Made by a program: the position numbers and the translations under genes
Shown here: piece after piece, positions 45,797 to 54,612 of the stretch
Layout of the letters: every line of letters starts with the position of its first letter
Numbering within the stretch: the first letter of the stretch is position 1
Source: Spirochaetia bacterium 38H-sp
GTDB taxonomy: Bacteria > Spirochaetota > Spirochaetia > Winmispirales > Winmispiraceae
NCBI GenBank assembly: GCA_039023545.1
Contig: JBCHKQ010000001.1
Coordinates: 1-64,000 of the forward strand
Reading direction: 5' to 3'
Length of the DNA stretch: 64,000 bases
The notes under the pieces: model-generated
The model's input: only the letters and a program-made list of their open reading frames with translations
The model's database searches: none
Told to the model about the DNA's origin: nothing

Positions 45797-46549
45797 ATGA
45801 ATAAAAGAATCGTTATAGGGATATATTTTGACCTTGAGAATGTCAATAAAAATCTGGATATTACAGCTCTTATGGATAGTGTTTCTCTTGAGATAGAGGA
45901 GGAAAAGCAGGCTTTGTTTGCAATAAAGCTTGCCTGCGGGAATGCCAGTTCTATCAGGAATTTTAGGGATCAGCTGAGGGATAATAATTTTGAGATTAGA
46001 GAGGCGCCGCATGTTTCCAGGCGCAATATAAAAAACAGGGCGGATTTGATTTTGTCTCTGGAGGCTTTTGAGACTTTGGTGGTAAATAAACCGGAAATAG
46101 ATTTGTATGTGTTTATTACGTCGGATACCGATTTTACTGTGGTAATGGATAAACTAAGAAAATACGGTAAGCAGGTATGGCTTGTCACTTCCGGTAATAC
46201 GCTCAATAATAAGCTTTTTTCTTCCAGTTCTGATAAGATTCTCAATCTGGAAAATTTTCTTGTGGGTATGGAGAAGGAACGCAAGGCTTCTCAGCACATT
46301 CCTCAGGTGGAGATACGGGGCTTTTCCCGAGAGCATCAGCTGGGTATCTTGCAGGTTTTGGAGTCCTACGAGAAAGATACTTGGCATCCTTATTCTAGTT
46401 TTGGTACCAAGATTAAGAATCTGCTTAAGGATTTCTCTTATAAGGGAAAGGAGTATAACAGCCAAACTAAGCTTTTTAAATATCTTGCTGAGAAGAATAT
46501 AATCGATATAAAAAAAGAAGGGAGTACGGACTACTTTAAGCTCAAGTAG
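45797..46549 (+). CDS. NYN-domain (LabA/limkain-type) protein with OST-HTH-like tail
   Basis: A 250-residue protein. Residues 1-150 form a NYN/PIN-like nuclease domain, with the early Asp in YFDLENVN, an acidic position in NRADLIL, and SDTDF near 112; these would chelate Mg. Residues 165-250 resemble an OST-HTH/LOTUS winged helix (KNLLKDFSYKGKEYNSQTKL). This arrangement is that of LabA-like putative RNases. The ATG follows GGGAGG. It is monocistronic, and the target RNA is unknown. Confidence 0.75.
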   Translation: MNKRIVIGIYFDLENVNKNLDITALMDSVSLEIEEEKQALFAIKLACGNASSIRNFRDQLRDNNFEIREAPHVSRRNIKNRADLILSLEAFETLVVNKPEIDLYVFITSDTDFTVVMDKLRKYGKQVWLVTSGNTLNNKLFSSSSDKILNLENFLVGMEKERKASQHIPQVEIRGFSREHQLGILQVLESYEKDTWHPYSSFGTKIKNLLKDFSYKGKEYNSQTKLFKYLAEKNIIDIKKEGSTDYFKLK

Positions 46550-46566
46550 TCCGTCAAAATGGGGTG

Positions 46567-47649
46567 TTACAAAGCAAGCATTCTCTCCACTGCCAGGAGC
46601 GCTCTTTTCCTTAGGTCTTCGTCAAGTTCTATTTGATAGCGCAGTTCTTCCAGCGCTGTCTTTGTCTGCTCGAGGCTTATCTGATTCATATGCGGGCATC
46701 GTACGGAGCAGAGTCTGAGCATATCTTTCTCCGGATTTGCTGCCATTATGTTGTCACCCATGGAGCATTCTGTCATAAGCAAGTAGTGGGGTGCCTGTGT
46801 CTTCTGTACATAGTCTATCATTGCGCTTGTGCTTCCGGCAAAATCCGCTTCTTTTATTACCTCCGGCGGACACTCTGGATGTGCCAGGACAACAACATCA
46901 GGAAACTGTTGTCTCACTCTTATTATGTCATCCGGTGTGTATTTTTCGTGAACTTCGCATCTTCCGTCCCAGCCTATAACTGCTCCTTTCCACGATGCCG
47001 GCTCGTCTATACGGGCATCAATTGTTTTGCCATATCTGTCTGTAAAATTACCTGTAAATTTCCCGTGTTTTTTCTCCGGGAATATTATTCTTCTGCCAAG
47101 CTGATCTGCAACATTGGATGCAAGGAACCTGTCTGGTAAAAATATCACAGTATCGTTGCCCAGGTGTTTCATAACCCTGTCCGCATTTCCTGATGTACAG
47201 CAGTAATCGCTCTCAGCCTTGACATCCGCATAGGTGTTCACATAGCTTACAACAGGCACACCGGGGAAAAGCTCTCTGAGTGCTTTTATATCGTCCGCGG
47301 ATATACTTTCCGCAAGGGAACAGCCGGCATCAAGAGACGGGACTAGTACTGTTTTGTCAGGACTAAGTATCTTTGCGGTTTCTGCCATAAAAACTACTCC
47401 ACAGAAGACAATCACGTCCTTATCTGTATTAGCAGCTTTTCTGCTTAGCTCAAGGGAGTCACCTTTATAATCTGGCACGTAGGTAAAAAGAGCAGGTTCC
47501 ATATAGTTATGGCCAAGAATGACTGCATTCTTTTCTTCTTTTAACTTGAGTATATCAAGAATAAGCTCGGCCTTGATAGGAATCTCCGTATCTGGCACTA
47601 TCTTACCAAGACGCCTCTTCATATCTTCCTTTAGTTCTAAAAAAGTCAT
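46567..47649 (-). CDS. nadA: quinolinate synthase A
   Basis: A 360-residue [4Fe-4S] enzyme condensing iminoaspartate with dihydroxyacetone phosphate to quinolinate for NAD synthesis. The three cluster Cys lie in SDYCCTSGNA, HPECPPEV and VRCPHMNQ, in the family order. GHNYMEPALF and GVVFMAETAKIL also match. The ATG at 47649 follows GGGAGG. nadB and nadC are not adjacent. Confidence 0.92.
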   Translation of the reverse strand: MTFLELKEDMKRRLGKIVPDTEIPIKAELILDILKLKEEKNAVILGHNYMEPALFTYVPDYKGDSLELSRKAANTDKDVIVFCGVVFMAETAKILSPDKTVLVPSLDAGCSLAESISADDIKALRELFPGVPVVSYVNTYADVKAESDYCCTSGNADRVMKHLGNDTVIFLPDRFLASNVADQLGRRIIFPEKKHGKFTGNFTDRYGKTIDARIDEPASWKGAVIGWDGRCEVHEKYTPDDIIRVRQQFPDVVVLAHPECPPEVIKEADFAGSTSAMIDYVQKTQAPHYLLMTECSMGDNIMAANPEKDMLRLCSVRCPHMNQISLEQTKTALEELRYQIELDEDLRKRALLAVERMLAL

Positions 47650-47668
47650 AATAAATCCTCCCAAGAAT

Positions 47669-47690
47669 ATTATAAAAGTTTACAAAAACT
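47669..47690 (-). promoter_or_regulatory. possible nadA promoter with operator palindrome
   Basis: On the minus strand a perfect -10 TATAAT (47669-47674) is preceded by the perfect inverted repeat AGTTT-N4-AAACT (47677-47690), which occupies the -35 spacer. No good -35 is seen. The palindrome may be a repressor site. Confidence 0.3.
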
Positions 47691-47708
47691 ATACGGTATT
47701 AGCAAGCA

Positions 47709-48491
47709 TCAGAGAGGCATAACAAACGGACGCCGATTCTCAGGGTGAGGCATCACTGCAAAATCCACTCCATAAAGCTCTCTCAGTATTTGAGGCACTA
47801 TAACTTCCTCGGGGATTCCGTCCGCTACAAGCCGGCCGCTCTTAAGGCAGACAATCCTGTCTGAGAAAAAAGAAGCTGTGTTTATGTCATGAAAAGTCGC
47901 TATCATCCCCACCCCTCTTTCTCTGCACACATTACGTACAATACGCATGACCTGATGAGAGAATCCCGGGTCAAGATGACTTGTAGGCTCATCCAATACA
48001 AGGACATCCGGTTCCTGGGCCAAAGCCCTTGCTATAATCACCCGCTGGAGCTCTCCTCCACTTATTTCTCTTATGCTTTTTTCTGCAAGCTCCAATACTC
48101 CCAGAGATTCCATGGCAGAAAGCACTATTTCCCTATCTTTATGGCTTTCTGCCTGCAGACGTGACAGATGTGGCCATCTGCCCATAAGAACAACATCCAT
48201 GACAGAGAAATCAAAGGTATCATAGATATGCTGAGGCACATATGCCAGTACTTTTGCTATTTCTTTTTGTCTGAGCTCTGTTATATCTTTTCCCTCTATG
48301 TATATTGTTTTTTTTGTTGTACTCAATATCCTACTTATAAGCCTAAGGAGGGTTGTTTTCCCGCTGCCGTTGGGTCCCATGATAGAAAGCAATTGTCCCG
48401 GCAAGATGTCAAGGCAAATATCATACAAGACCTTTTGGTTGTAGAATGAAAAAGAAAGTCTATCTACGGATATAAGAGTACGATTATCCAT
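47709..48491 (-). CDS. ABC transporter ATPase, FecE/BtuD type
   Basis: A 260-residue ATPase energising uptake through the permease encoded just upstream. Walker A GPNGSGKTTLL is near residue 39, the signature ISGGELQRV near 142, Walker B VLVLDEPTSHLD near 163 and the switch His in TFHD near 198. It is the last gene of an SBP-permease-ATPase operon. Substrate is an iron chelate, haem or corrinoid by family; sequence does not decide. Confidence 0.88.
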   Translation of the reverse strand: MDNRTLISVDRLSFSFYNQKVLYDICLDILPGQLLSIMGPNGSGKTTLLRLISRILSTTKKTIYIEGKDITELRQKEIAKVLAYVPQHIYDTFDFSVMDVVLMGRWPHLSRLQAESHKDREIVLSAMESLGVLELAEKSIREISGGELQRVIIARALAQEPDVLVLDEPTSHLDPGFSHQVMRIVRNVCRERGVGMIATFHDINTASFFSDRIVCLKSGRLVADGIPEEVIVPQILRELYGVDFAVMPHPENRRPFVMPL

Positions 48492-48501
48492 AAAACATCA
48501 C

Positions 48502-49527
48502 CTACAAAACAGAGGCTCTTCCTCTTTTTAACAAATAAAGAAAAAAAGGAGCTCCCAAAAGAGAGCTTATCACACCTACAGGAAACTCAACAGGAGGGAA
48601 AATAGAACGGGCTACTGTGTCACAAATAAGGAGAGAAATACCTCCTGTAAGTATTGAGAAAACAACAAGTTTCTTATGAGAAGGACCAAAAATCCGTCTC
48701 ACAATATGTGGGACAATCAAACCTATAAAACCTATGGGCCCGGACAAAGCAACAGCAGCAGAAACAGCAACAGAGACAACAGCAAGCATAAGAAAGCGCT
48801 GTTTGTCCGCATCAAGTCCGAGACTGAGTGCAACCTCATCTCCCAAAGACAGAATATCAAGCTCTCTTGACCATAAGATTAATAAAAAAAACATAATAAT
48901 AACAACAGGCAATATCCAGATGACTTTATCCCAGCTTGATGTAACAAAACTGCCCATCATCCAGAAAAACACATCCCCAACCCTATCTCGAGAAAAGGTA
49001 AGCAGCAGGGATAAGAATGCATTGACAAGCATGGCAACAGCTATGCCAGTAAGAAGAAGAGAGTTGGTATTGCTTCTTCTAGAAGAACCCGCAAGCCCAT
49101 AAACAACAAGCAAGACACACACACCTCCCAAAAAAGCAAAGCCCATAAGAGAAAAAGGAATCCAATCTCCGGGCAGAACAAATATAGCAACAGCAGCACC
49201 CAGAGAAGCTCCGCTGGATATCCCCAGAACATACGGATCCGCCATAGGATTCCTAAAAACACCCTGATATACAACCCCAGCACCTCCAAGCACCATACCC
49301 ACAAGAAAAGAAAGCAGTACCCTGGGGAAACGCAGAAAGAAGAGAATCCTTGCAGAAGGCTCGCTTATCTGATACGGCTCAGGAATACCAGAAGAAATCA
49401 ATCTGATAAGAGCATTAAAAACCACAGGAGCTTCTATATCAGAAGCCCCCATAGCAGAAGAAAATACAATTAAAAACAGGCTTAAAAACAGCAAAACACC
49501 TGTAATGAGAAAGAAACGGCTTTTCAC
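48502..49527 (-). CDS. ABC transporter permease, FecCD/BtuC type
   Basis: A 341-residue polytopic membrane protein with about ten hydrophobic helices. FecCD motifs are RLPRVLLSFLVG-like (RFPRVLLSFLVGMVLGGAG) near residue 60, NPMADPYVLGISSGASLGA near 90, and GPIGFIGLIVPHIVR near 255. The GTG at 49527, immediately after the upstream stop, is taken as start, with GGAGG 12 bp before it. A TTG at 49563 would give 12 more residues. It lies 10 bp before the ATPase gene. Confidence 0.82.
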   Translation of the reverse strand: MKSRFFLITGVLLFLSLFLIVFSSAMGASDIEAPVVFNALIRLISSGIPEPYQISEPSARILFFLRFPRVLLSFLVGMVLGGAGVVYQGVFRNPMADPYVLGISSGASLGAAVAIFVLPGDWIPFSLMGFAFLGGVCVLLVVYGLAGSSRRSNTNSLLLTGIAVAMLVNAFLSLLLTFSRDRVGDVFFWMMGSFVTSSWDKVIWILPVVIIMFFLLILWSRELDILSLGDEVALSLGLDADKQRFLMLAVVSVAVSAAVALSGPIGFIGLIVPHIVRRIFGPSHKKLVVFSILTGGISLLICDTVARSIFPPVEFPVGVISSLLGAPFFLYLLKRGRASVL

Positions 49528-49528
49528 C

Positions 49529-50407
49529 TTATTCAAAAGCCTCCGGATGGATAGCCTTTGCAAGCTCTTTAAGCCCTTTGCCTATTCGTGGTCCCTGCCT
49601 ATCAACAAGATTATTATCTATCTCTATGACATTGCCCTTCTTGACAGCAGTAAGCTGATTATACGGAGCAGTACTCATAAAGCCCTTCTTAGTATCCCAG
49701 TACTTAGAAACAATTATGATATCCGGATCCTTCTCCAAAAGTTTCTCCGCACTGTACTGCCAACCCTCCACATCTGATGCTACATTTACCCCACCAGCCA
49801 TATTGATAAGAGTATCTATAAAAGTACCCTTGCCTGCAGTATAATCTCCATACTGACCATAACTCACAACATAATAGACCCTGGGTCTATTACTATCGCC
49901 AATGGCACTCATAACATCAAGAATATCCTGCTCTATATCATCTATAATCATATCAGCCTGCTGCTGTGCACCAAGAAGCTTACCAACCTCTATAATAGCC
50001 TCGTAAGTCCCCTCAAAACTCTGAGGATAATCCAGAACAGCAACAGGAATCCCTAGCTCCTCCAGCTTGGTCACTGCCTCCTTGGTTACATGGGAAGCAG
50101 CTATAACCACATCCGGCCTAAGTGCAGCAATCTTCTCAAGATTGGGTTGCATAAGAGAACCCACAGACTCTATACCTTTAACCTCAGAAGGATAATCACA
50201 ATAATCCGTTCTACCAACAAGAGATTTACCCTTACCAAGAGCAAAAACGATCTCAGTAATACTCGGAGCAAGAGAAACAACCCGCTCTGGATACGCCTTT
50301 ACCGACACAGTCCTGCCATAAGCATCCTTTATATTTATCACATCATCCTGTGCAAACAAAGAGAAAACAGATAATACTACAAGCAATGCAGCAAAAAAAC
50401 GCTTCAT
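49529..50407 (-). CDS. periplasmic substrate-binding protein, FepB/BtuF type
   Basis: A 292-residue class-III binding protein with a cleavable signal peptide (FFAALLVVLSVFSLFA) and no lipobox Cys. It shows RVVSLAPSITEIVFALG near residue 40, GRTDYCDYP near 62, ALRPDVVIAA near 95 and the VASDVEGWQYSAEKLLEKDPDII block. The ATG at 50407 follows AGGAGG. It opens the uptake operon. Either a siderophore/haem or vitamin B12 is possible; the APSITE-type segment is common in corrinoid binders. Confidence 0.85.
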   Translation of the reverse strand: MKRFFAALLVVLSVFSLFAQDDVINIKDAYGRTVSVKAYPERVVSLAPSITEIVFALGKGKSLVGRTDYCDYPSEVKGIESVGSLMQPNLEKIAALRPDVVIAASHVTKEAVTKLEELGIPVAVLDYPQSFEGTYEAIIEVGKLLGAQQQADMIIDDIEQDILDVMSAIGDSNRPRVYYVVSYGQYGDYTAGKGTFIDTLINMAGGVNVASDVEGWQYSAEKLLEKDPDIIIVSKYWDTKKGFMSTAPYNQLTAVKKGNVIEIDNNLVDRQGPRIGKGLKELAKAIHPEAFE

Positions 50408-50475
50408 ACATCCTCCTATAATTTTATTAGTATTTTTATCGGATATTACAAAAAAGAAAAGAGTAAAATAAAAAA

Positions 50476-50862
50476 TTACCAAATAGTCTGTACATCGTAC
50501 TGAGCAATCTGAGAATCCGGTGTAAGAATAGCACACTTTTCCATCTGGGCCTGCGCCACAAGCATCCTATCAAAAGGATCATCATGCAGCCAGGGAAGAT
50601 AAAGCAACCTTACCATATGCTCTTTTTTTAACTTGAGCCATTTTATAGAGTTGATACTCATTTCCTTATCTATAACCTTTTTCCAACCCTTCTGCAGTCT
50701 GAGCTTTCCCAGCGACATCTTGATACAAATCTCCCAGTAGCTGGCAGCAGAAAAATAAAGAGAATTCTGCGGATTATAAAAAACCTCCCGGGCACGCTCC
50801 GTCAGCTTGGAACTATCTGCAACAGCCCAAAGAAAAGCCTGCGTATCCAACAAAATATTCAT
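50476..50862 (-). CDS. PIN-domain toxin (VapC-like)
   Basis: A 128-residue PIN nuclease. The catalytic acids are visible: Asp6 in LLDTQAFLW, Glu in SYWEICIK (about 44), and the Asp pair in HDDPFDRMLVAQA (about 93-97). It overlaps the antitoxin gene upstream by 4 bp, the standard type II layout. It is followed closely by the ABC uptake operon. Expected to cleave specific RNAs when free of its partner. Confidence 0.85.
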   Translation of the reverse strand: MNILLDTQAFLWAVADSSKLTERAREVFYNPQNSLYFSAASYWEICIKMSLGKLRLQKGWKKVIDKEMSINSIKWLKLKKEHMVRLLYLPWLHDDPFDRMLVAQAQMEKCAILTPDSQIAQYDVQTIW

Positions 50863-51092
50863 GGTATATACTCTTTAAACAAATCTCTGACAGGCTCATT
50901 AAAATCATCAGCCATATACACGATAAGACCATCCGCCCCACCCAGATTTCTGTCAGAAGCAGTAACCTGGACAGGCACAAAACGCACAAGAGGAAGCTTA
51001 TCATCCGTTATGACAACATCCTCTCCCTTGAGAGCCTTATCCACAAGCTCTTCAAAAATCTCACCTGCCTTTTTTTTATCAATAGCAAACAC
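50859..51092 (-). CDS. Phd/YefM-like antitoxin
   Basis: A 77-residue protein with an antitoxin-like N-terminal half (KAGEIFEELVDKALKGEDVVITDDKLPLVRFVP), the Phd pattern of a small DNA-binding dimer, and an acidic C-terminal tail to wrap the toxin. The start is GTG at 51090-51092, with a promoter so close that the mRNA is probably leaderless. It likely represses its own operon with the PIN toxin. Confidence 0.78.
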   Translation of the reverse strand: MFAIDKKKAGEIFEELVDKALKGEDVVITDDKLPLVRFVPVQVTASDRNLGGADGLIVYMADDFNEPVRDLFKEYIP

Positions 51093-51098
51093 AAAAAT

Positions 51099-51127
51099 AT
51101 TTTAATAAAATATCAATCTTTAGTCAA
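51099..51127 (-). promoter_or_regulatory. promoter of the toxin-antitoxin operon, leaderless
   Basis: Minus strand: -35 TTGACT (51122-51127), 17 bp, -10 TAAAAT (51099-51104), then 6 bp to the GTG start at 51092. No room for a Shine-Dalgarno. Confidence 0.6.
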
Positions 51128-51146
51128 TTTTAAAAGGATAAAAAAA

Positions 51147-51199
51147 ATACCGAACAGGTGACTGCAGCAATCTGCATTCAGCCTACCTTAGGCATAAAA
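51147..51199 (+). repeat. hairpin repeat copy 11 (degenerate half)
   Basis: Outer foot ATACCGAAC (51147-51155), a weak hairpin (GCAG/CTGC) and a worn inner foot GCCTACCTTAGGCATAAA. An old copy between the antitoxin and tRNA-Ala. Confidence 0.6.
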
Positions 51200-51220
51200 A
51201 ACAGGGAACAAAAAGCTATA

Positions 51221-51249
51221 TTGACAAAGCATAAAAATGCCTCTACTCT
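51221..51249 (+). promoter_or_regulatory. promoter of tRNA-Ala
   Basis: -35 TTGACA (51221-51226), 17 bp, -10 TACTCT (51244-51249), 12 bp before the tRNA. Confidence 0.6.
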
Positions 51250-51261
51250 ATGCTTATAAAT

Positions 51262-51335
51262 GGGGGTGTAGCTCAGGTGGCTAGAGCGCTTGAATGGCAT
51301 TCAAGAGGTCACGGGTTCGAGTCCCGTCACCTCCA
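51262..51335 (+). tRNA. tRNA-Ala (anticodon GGC)
   Basis: A 74-nt cloverleaf. Acceptor GGGGGTG/CACCTCC with one wobble and discriminator A; anticodon stem CTTGA/TCAAG with loop ATGGCAT; T-arm ACGGG-TTCGAGT-CCCGT. CCA is not encoded. Confidence 0.95.
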
Positions 51336-51353
51336 TTTTTTTTGAGGAAAAAA

Positions 51354-52928
51354 ATGATTTCTGATTTTGACCCCACACTATTCGAGGACTCACCAGCCGC
51401 AGGCCCGGATTTTTCCGATCTCTTTGAGGAAGAAACCGATAAAAAAGAAGATCTCATAAAGCAGACATTTACGATACCTGCGGAAATATCAGAGGACGCA
51501 AAACCATTTTTCAAAGATCCTCAATTTTATCAGAAAATCCTGTCAGGAGAAGGTGAAGCTGCCTCAAGACTGCACAAAAATCTCGCAGCATTCCTCAAGG
51601 CAGAAGATCCGCAGGAACGTTCCATATACCGTAACAGAATAATAACAGCAACATGGGAAGTAATAACATCCATATCCACCAAGGTAAAGAAAAAAGACTT
51701 CCCCCTTGCAAAAAAGATATTCTTACGCTTTGGCATTCTCCTTCCAAGCCTGATTTCTGCAGAACAGAGAGACATGTTCTCAAAAATAATAATGGATAAC
51801 CGTTACGGAGAATCCATATACTATGTGGACGAATGGCTCTTTAACATAGCTGCAGGAAGAATAACACCATCCGCACAGGACGAGACAGTAACCGCAAGAA
51901 AAAAAGGTGCTGATAAAAAGAAAAACATAGCAGGCGAACTTGCAGGAAAGCTGGAAGCTCAAAAGATGGTGGTAACAAGCAAAGCCCTTGAGCTATCAAG
52001 CCTGGAAGAGGCCTTAAAAGAGCAGCTAAGAATCATGCTTACCCATGACAAGTCGGATGAAATATCAGGTGCAATAATGCCCTTCTCGGAAGTACAAAAA
52101 ACAGCATATACAGAGGTGCTCAATCTTCTAAGAAGAATATCAACATCCAACAAAGAACTTGCAAGAGAATATGTGGACTATAGAAAAATTATCCAGCACC
52201 TAGAAAAAATAGAAACAGACATAGAAGAAGAAAACGGGGTTGATGACGATGTAGTAAGACAGGAAGTAAATGCGGTAAGACAGATGGCAAAGCTCTGTGT
52301 AGGAAGACAGGGAAACCACTTCCCTCTTGCTATGAAACAATACATAAGAACAAGGCTAGAAGATATAGCCATACGCGAGATAGTAATAAAAACCCTTGCA
52401 GATATAGAATACCTTGACCCAGGTGTATTTATGCGCTCTTACAAACAACAGATGCACAGGATAGTACCTCACATAATACTTTTGCCATCATACGGAGAGC
52501 GGGGAATCTGCTGGGAACCTTTTGAAAAATACAATAGAGGCACAAGCAAGGGAAGAATCGCAATTCCCATGTATCCCAGAGATATAAAAACTGCGGTAAT
52601 ATCGGCAGTCGCTGACCTAAGATGGCAGGTAGCAAAGGAAAAGGCACAGCATTACTGGATGGAAGAGGGGCTTACAGGCTGGTACTATCAATATTTTACA
52701 GAAAACAAGATGAAAGGCGACGTAAAAGAGCAGTTTATAGAAGACTATATACTCTGGATCAACAAAGAAAGCGAAGGGACCCAGAAGCTTTCTCGCGATG
52801 CAAGAGCTATATTCTGGCGATATCTTCCATTTCCGCAGGAGGTTAAGGACAGGCTTAAGACCCGTGGCTTTGTCTATGCAGAGCTCTATAAAAAAGATGT
52901 AAACCGCTCACTATCGGACGGATATTGA
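51354..52928 (+). CDS. large soluble protein of unknown function
   Basis: A 524-residue protein starting at an ATG after GAGGAA, 18 bp beyond tRNA-Ala, so it may be cotranscribed with the tRNA. It has an acidic N-terminus (about 40 residues), then a largely helical body with basic segments near 185-200, and an aromatic-rich region near 370-470 (WEPFEKYNRGTSKGR, WYYQYF). No signal or membrane segment. It is not recognised. A spirochaete-specific protein is possible. Confidence 0.6.
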   Translation: MISDFDPTLFEDSPAAGPDFSDLFEEETDKKEDLIKQTFTIPAEISEDAKPFFKDPQFYQKILSGEGEAASRLHKNLAAFLKAEDPQERSIYRNRIITATWEVITSISTKVKKKDFPLAKKIFLRFGILLPSLISAEQRDMFSKIIMDNRYGESIYYVDEWLFNIAAGRITPSAQDETVTARKKGADKKKNIAGELAGKLEAQKMVVTSKALELSSLEEALKEQLRIMLTHDKSDEISGAIMPFSEVQKTAYTEVLNLLRRISTSNKELAREYVDYRKIIQHLEKIETDIEEENGVDDDVVRQEVNAVRQMAKLCVGRQGNHFPLAMKQYIRTRLEDIAIREIVIKTLADIEYLDPGVFMRSYKQQMHRIVPHIILLPSYGERGICWEPFEKYNRGTSKGRIAIPMYPRDIKTAVISAVADLRWQVAKEKAQHYWMEEGLTGWYYQYFTENKMKGDVKEQFIEDYILWINKESEGTQKLSRDARAIFWRYLPFPQEVKDRLKTRGFVYAELYKKDVNRSLSDGY

Positions 52929-52934
52929 TAAAAT

Positions 52935-52967
52935 GGCCTCGGGCTTTTGCCTGAGGCCGTTCGGTAT
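52935..52967 (-). repeat. hairpin repeat copy 12 (hairpin plus outer foot)
   Basis: Ten-bp stem GGCCTCGGGC/GCCTGAGGCC (one wobble) with a TTTT loop directly followed by CGTTCGGTAT (52958-52967). The inner foot is missing. It lies 7 bp after the stop of the preceding gene. Confidence 0.78.
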
Positions 52968-52981
52968 AATTAAAAATAGTA

Positions 52982-53260
52982 CTATTTTTTTCTGTTTTTA
53001 AAAAATAGCGGGCTAAAGTATTTATCCATATCTATTTTTTGCCCAAGAATATTGATTGCCATGTTATAGATAAAGAAAGTAAGCACAAAGCCAATCATAA
53101 GAATCACAAGTACTGCATAGCTGTTTACTTCTGGAGAAACCTGAGGCGCAATAAACCTGCCATAGACTATAAAAAGAAGAATACATACTCCTAGAAGAAT
53201 AGCAACGTTAACAATAGTTGCTGCCAGTATAAATAAAAGCGTATTGAGTTTTTTATTCAT
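52982..53260 (-). CDS. small two-helix membrane protein
   Basis: A 92-residue protein with two long hydrophobic segments (about 8-32 and 45-68) and a basic C-terminus. The ATG at 53260 follows GGAG; an 8-codon extension has no better site. It overlaps the end of lspA by 8 bp and is probably cotranscribed with it. Function unknown; a helper for lipoprotein processing is only suggested by position. Confidence 0.6.
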   Translation of the reverse strand: MNKKLNTLLFILAATIVNVAILLGVCILLFIVYGRFIAPQVSPEVNSYAVLVILMIGFVLTFFIYNMAINILGQKIDMDKYFSPLFFKNRKK

Positions 53261-53777
53261 TGATGGACTCCTTTTTTTTATCACTCAGAAAAAGGCTGAT
53301 TATAAGCAGTCCGACACAGATGACAACACTGGCATCAGCTATGTTAAAGGTAGGCCATCTTTCAAGTCCCAGAATGCCAAAAAACTTGACATCTATGAAG
53401 TCTACAACACCATTGGGACGAAAAAATCTGTCAAACTGGTTGCCAAGACCGCCACCTATAATGCCGGCAATAAGCCAGCGCTGGTAAATGGTAAAATCAT
53501 TTGGTCTCTTTATGAGATAGATAATAAGAACCGTAAGGAAAACGGTCGATAATACCCAAAAAATAATAATGTTTACAATATCGGGCAAATGCCAGCCTAT
53601 ACTAAAGGCACCATTCTTGTTGCCTGTATGTATGATTCTTATCAAGTCTCCGCCTATAGAAAAACCTACTTTATGATAGGGTATGGTCCTTACAACAAGC
53701 GATTTTACAATCTGGTCGATGGCAAAGACGACCAGAGTAAGGGAAAACGGAAGCAGCGTTTTTATTCTGTCTTTCAT
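53253..53777 (-). CDS. lspA: lipoprotein signal peptidase (signal peptidase II)
   Basis: A 174-residue membrane aspartic protease that removes signal peptides from prolipoproteins. Both catalytic Asp motifs are present: GNQFDRFFRPNGVVDFIDV near residues 112-130 and FNIADASV near 148. Four hydrophobic helices and a basic tail fit the family. It lies between the Nif3-like gene and the small membrane protein. Confidence 0.92.
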   Translation of the reverse strand: MKDRIKTLLPFSLTLVVFAIDQIVKSLVVRTIPYHKVGFSIGGDLIRIIHTGNKNGAFSIGWHLPDIVNIIIFWVLSTVFLTVLIIYLIKRPNDFTIYQRWLIAGIIGGGLGNQFDRFFRPNGVVDFIDVKFFGILGLERWPTFNIADASVVICVGLLIISLFLSDKKKESINE

Positions 53778-53786
53778 TTCTTCTCC

Positions 53787-54548
53787 TTATAAGCCTGTAG
53801 GAATCTCAAGAAACACACCGGGGATGCCCAGTTCTTTCTCTGTGTGCTCCATGACAGCACGGACACCAAAGGTCTCCGTAAAATAGTGCCCTGCGGCAAG
53901 AACATTGATTTTTTCTTCAAGTGCCATATGATAATGCTGGTGAAGAATCTCCCCTGTTATAAACAGGTCAGTTCCTTCTCTTGCAGCCTCAAGCAAAGAA
54001 GCACCTCCTCCTCCGGAGATTATAGCCACCTTTTTTACAGTCTTTTTACCAAAGGGCCACAGCATATAGCGCTCACCTTGGCCAGGGAAAATAGCAACGA
54101 GCTCCTGCAGGCTAATTTCCTCAGCAAGCTCTCCCTGCACTCCAACATGGTATCTGCTGTCCAGCATATCAAAAGGTCTGATATCCTTGAGACCTATGGC
54201 ACGTGCTATACCTGCATTGTTTCCCAAAGTCAAATCCATATCCAACGGCAAATGCACAGCATAGAGCGCAAGCCTGTTATTGGTAAGAAAACTTATCCTG
54301 TCGTAGAGAGTACCAACAACAGCCTCCTGCCTTCCCCAGAAAATCCCATGATGGCAAAACAAAAGATCTGCACCTTTCTCCTTTGCAAGCTCAAAAGACG
54401 TCAAAGATGCATCCACGGCATAAGCAATCTTTTTAACATCCTGCTCAAAATCCCCTACCTGAAGACCATTGAGAGAATTATCAAGAGCCCTCATCCCTTC
54501 TATGGGGAGATTTTTCTTAAAAAAAGCATCCAACTCATACAACTTCAT
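53787..54548 (-). CDS. Nif3-like dinuclear metal-centre protein
   Basis: A 253-residue member of the Nif3/YbgI family, which forms hexamers with a dinuclear metal site. Metal-binding HHG is in LLFCHHGIFWG near residue 64, and the C-terminal GHYFTETFGVRAV block near 225 gives the remaining His and Glu. The ATG at 54548 gives the conserved start KLYELDAFFKK. No Shine-Dalgarno precedes it. The enzymatic role of the family (GTP cyclohydrolase-like or other) is unsettled. Confidence 0.82.
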   Translation of the reverse strand: MKLYELDAFFKKNLPIEGMRALDNSLNGLQVGDFEQDVKKIAYAVDASLTSFELAKEKGADLLFCHHGIFWGRQEAVVGTLYDRISFLTNNRLALYAVHLPLDMDLTLGNNAGIARAIGLKDIRPFDMLDSRYHVGVQGELAEEISLQELVAIFPGQGERYMLWPFGKKTVKKVAIISGGGGASLLEAAREGTDLFITGEILHQHYHMALEEKINVLAAGHYFTETFGVRAVMEHTEKELGIPGVFLEIPTGL

Positions 54549-54612
54549 AAGCCAATAATAACAGCAAAAAAGAAAAAACAAAAGTACGACAAGACTTCAA
54601 AACATCCAATTT

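Noticed and set aside
50408..50475. Cobalamin riboswitch before the BtuF/FepB-like gene
   Set aside because: The gap is only 68 bp and AT-rich, with no B12-box or multi-helix structure.
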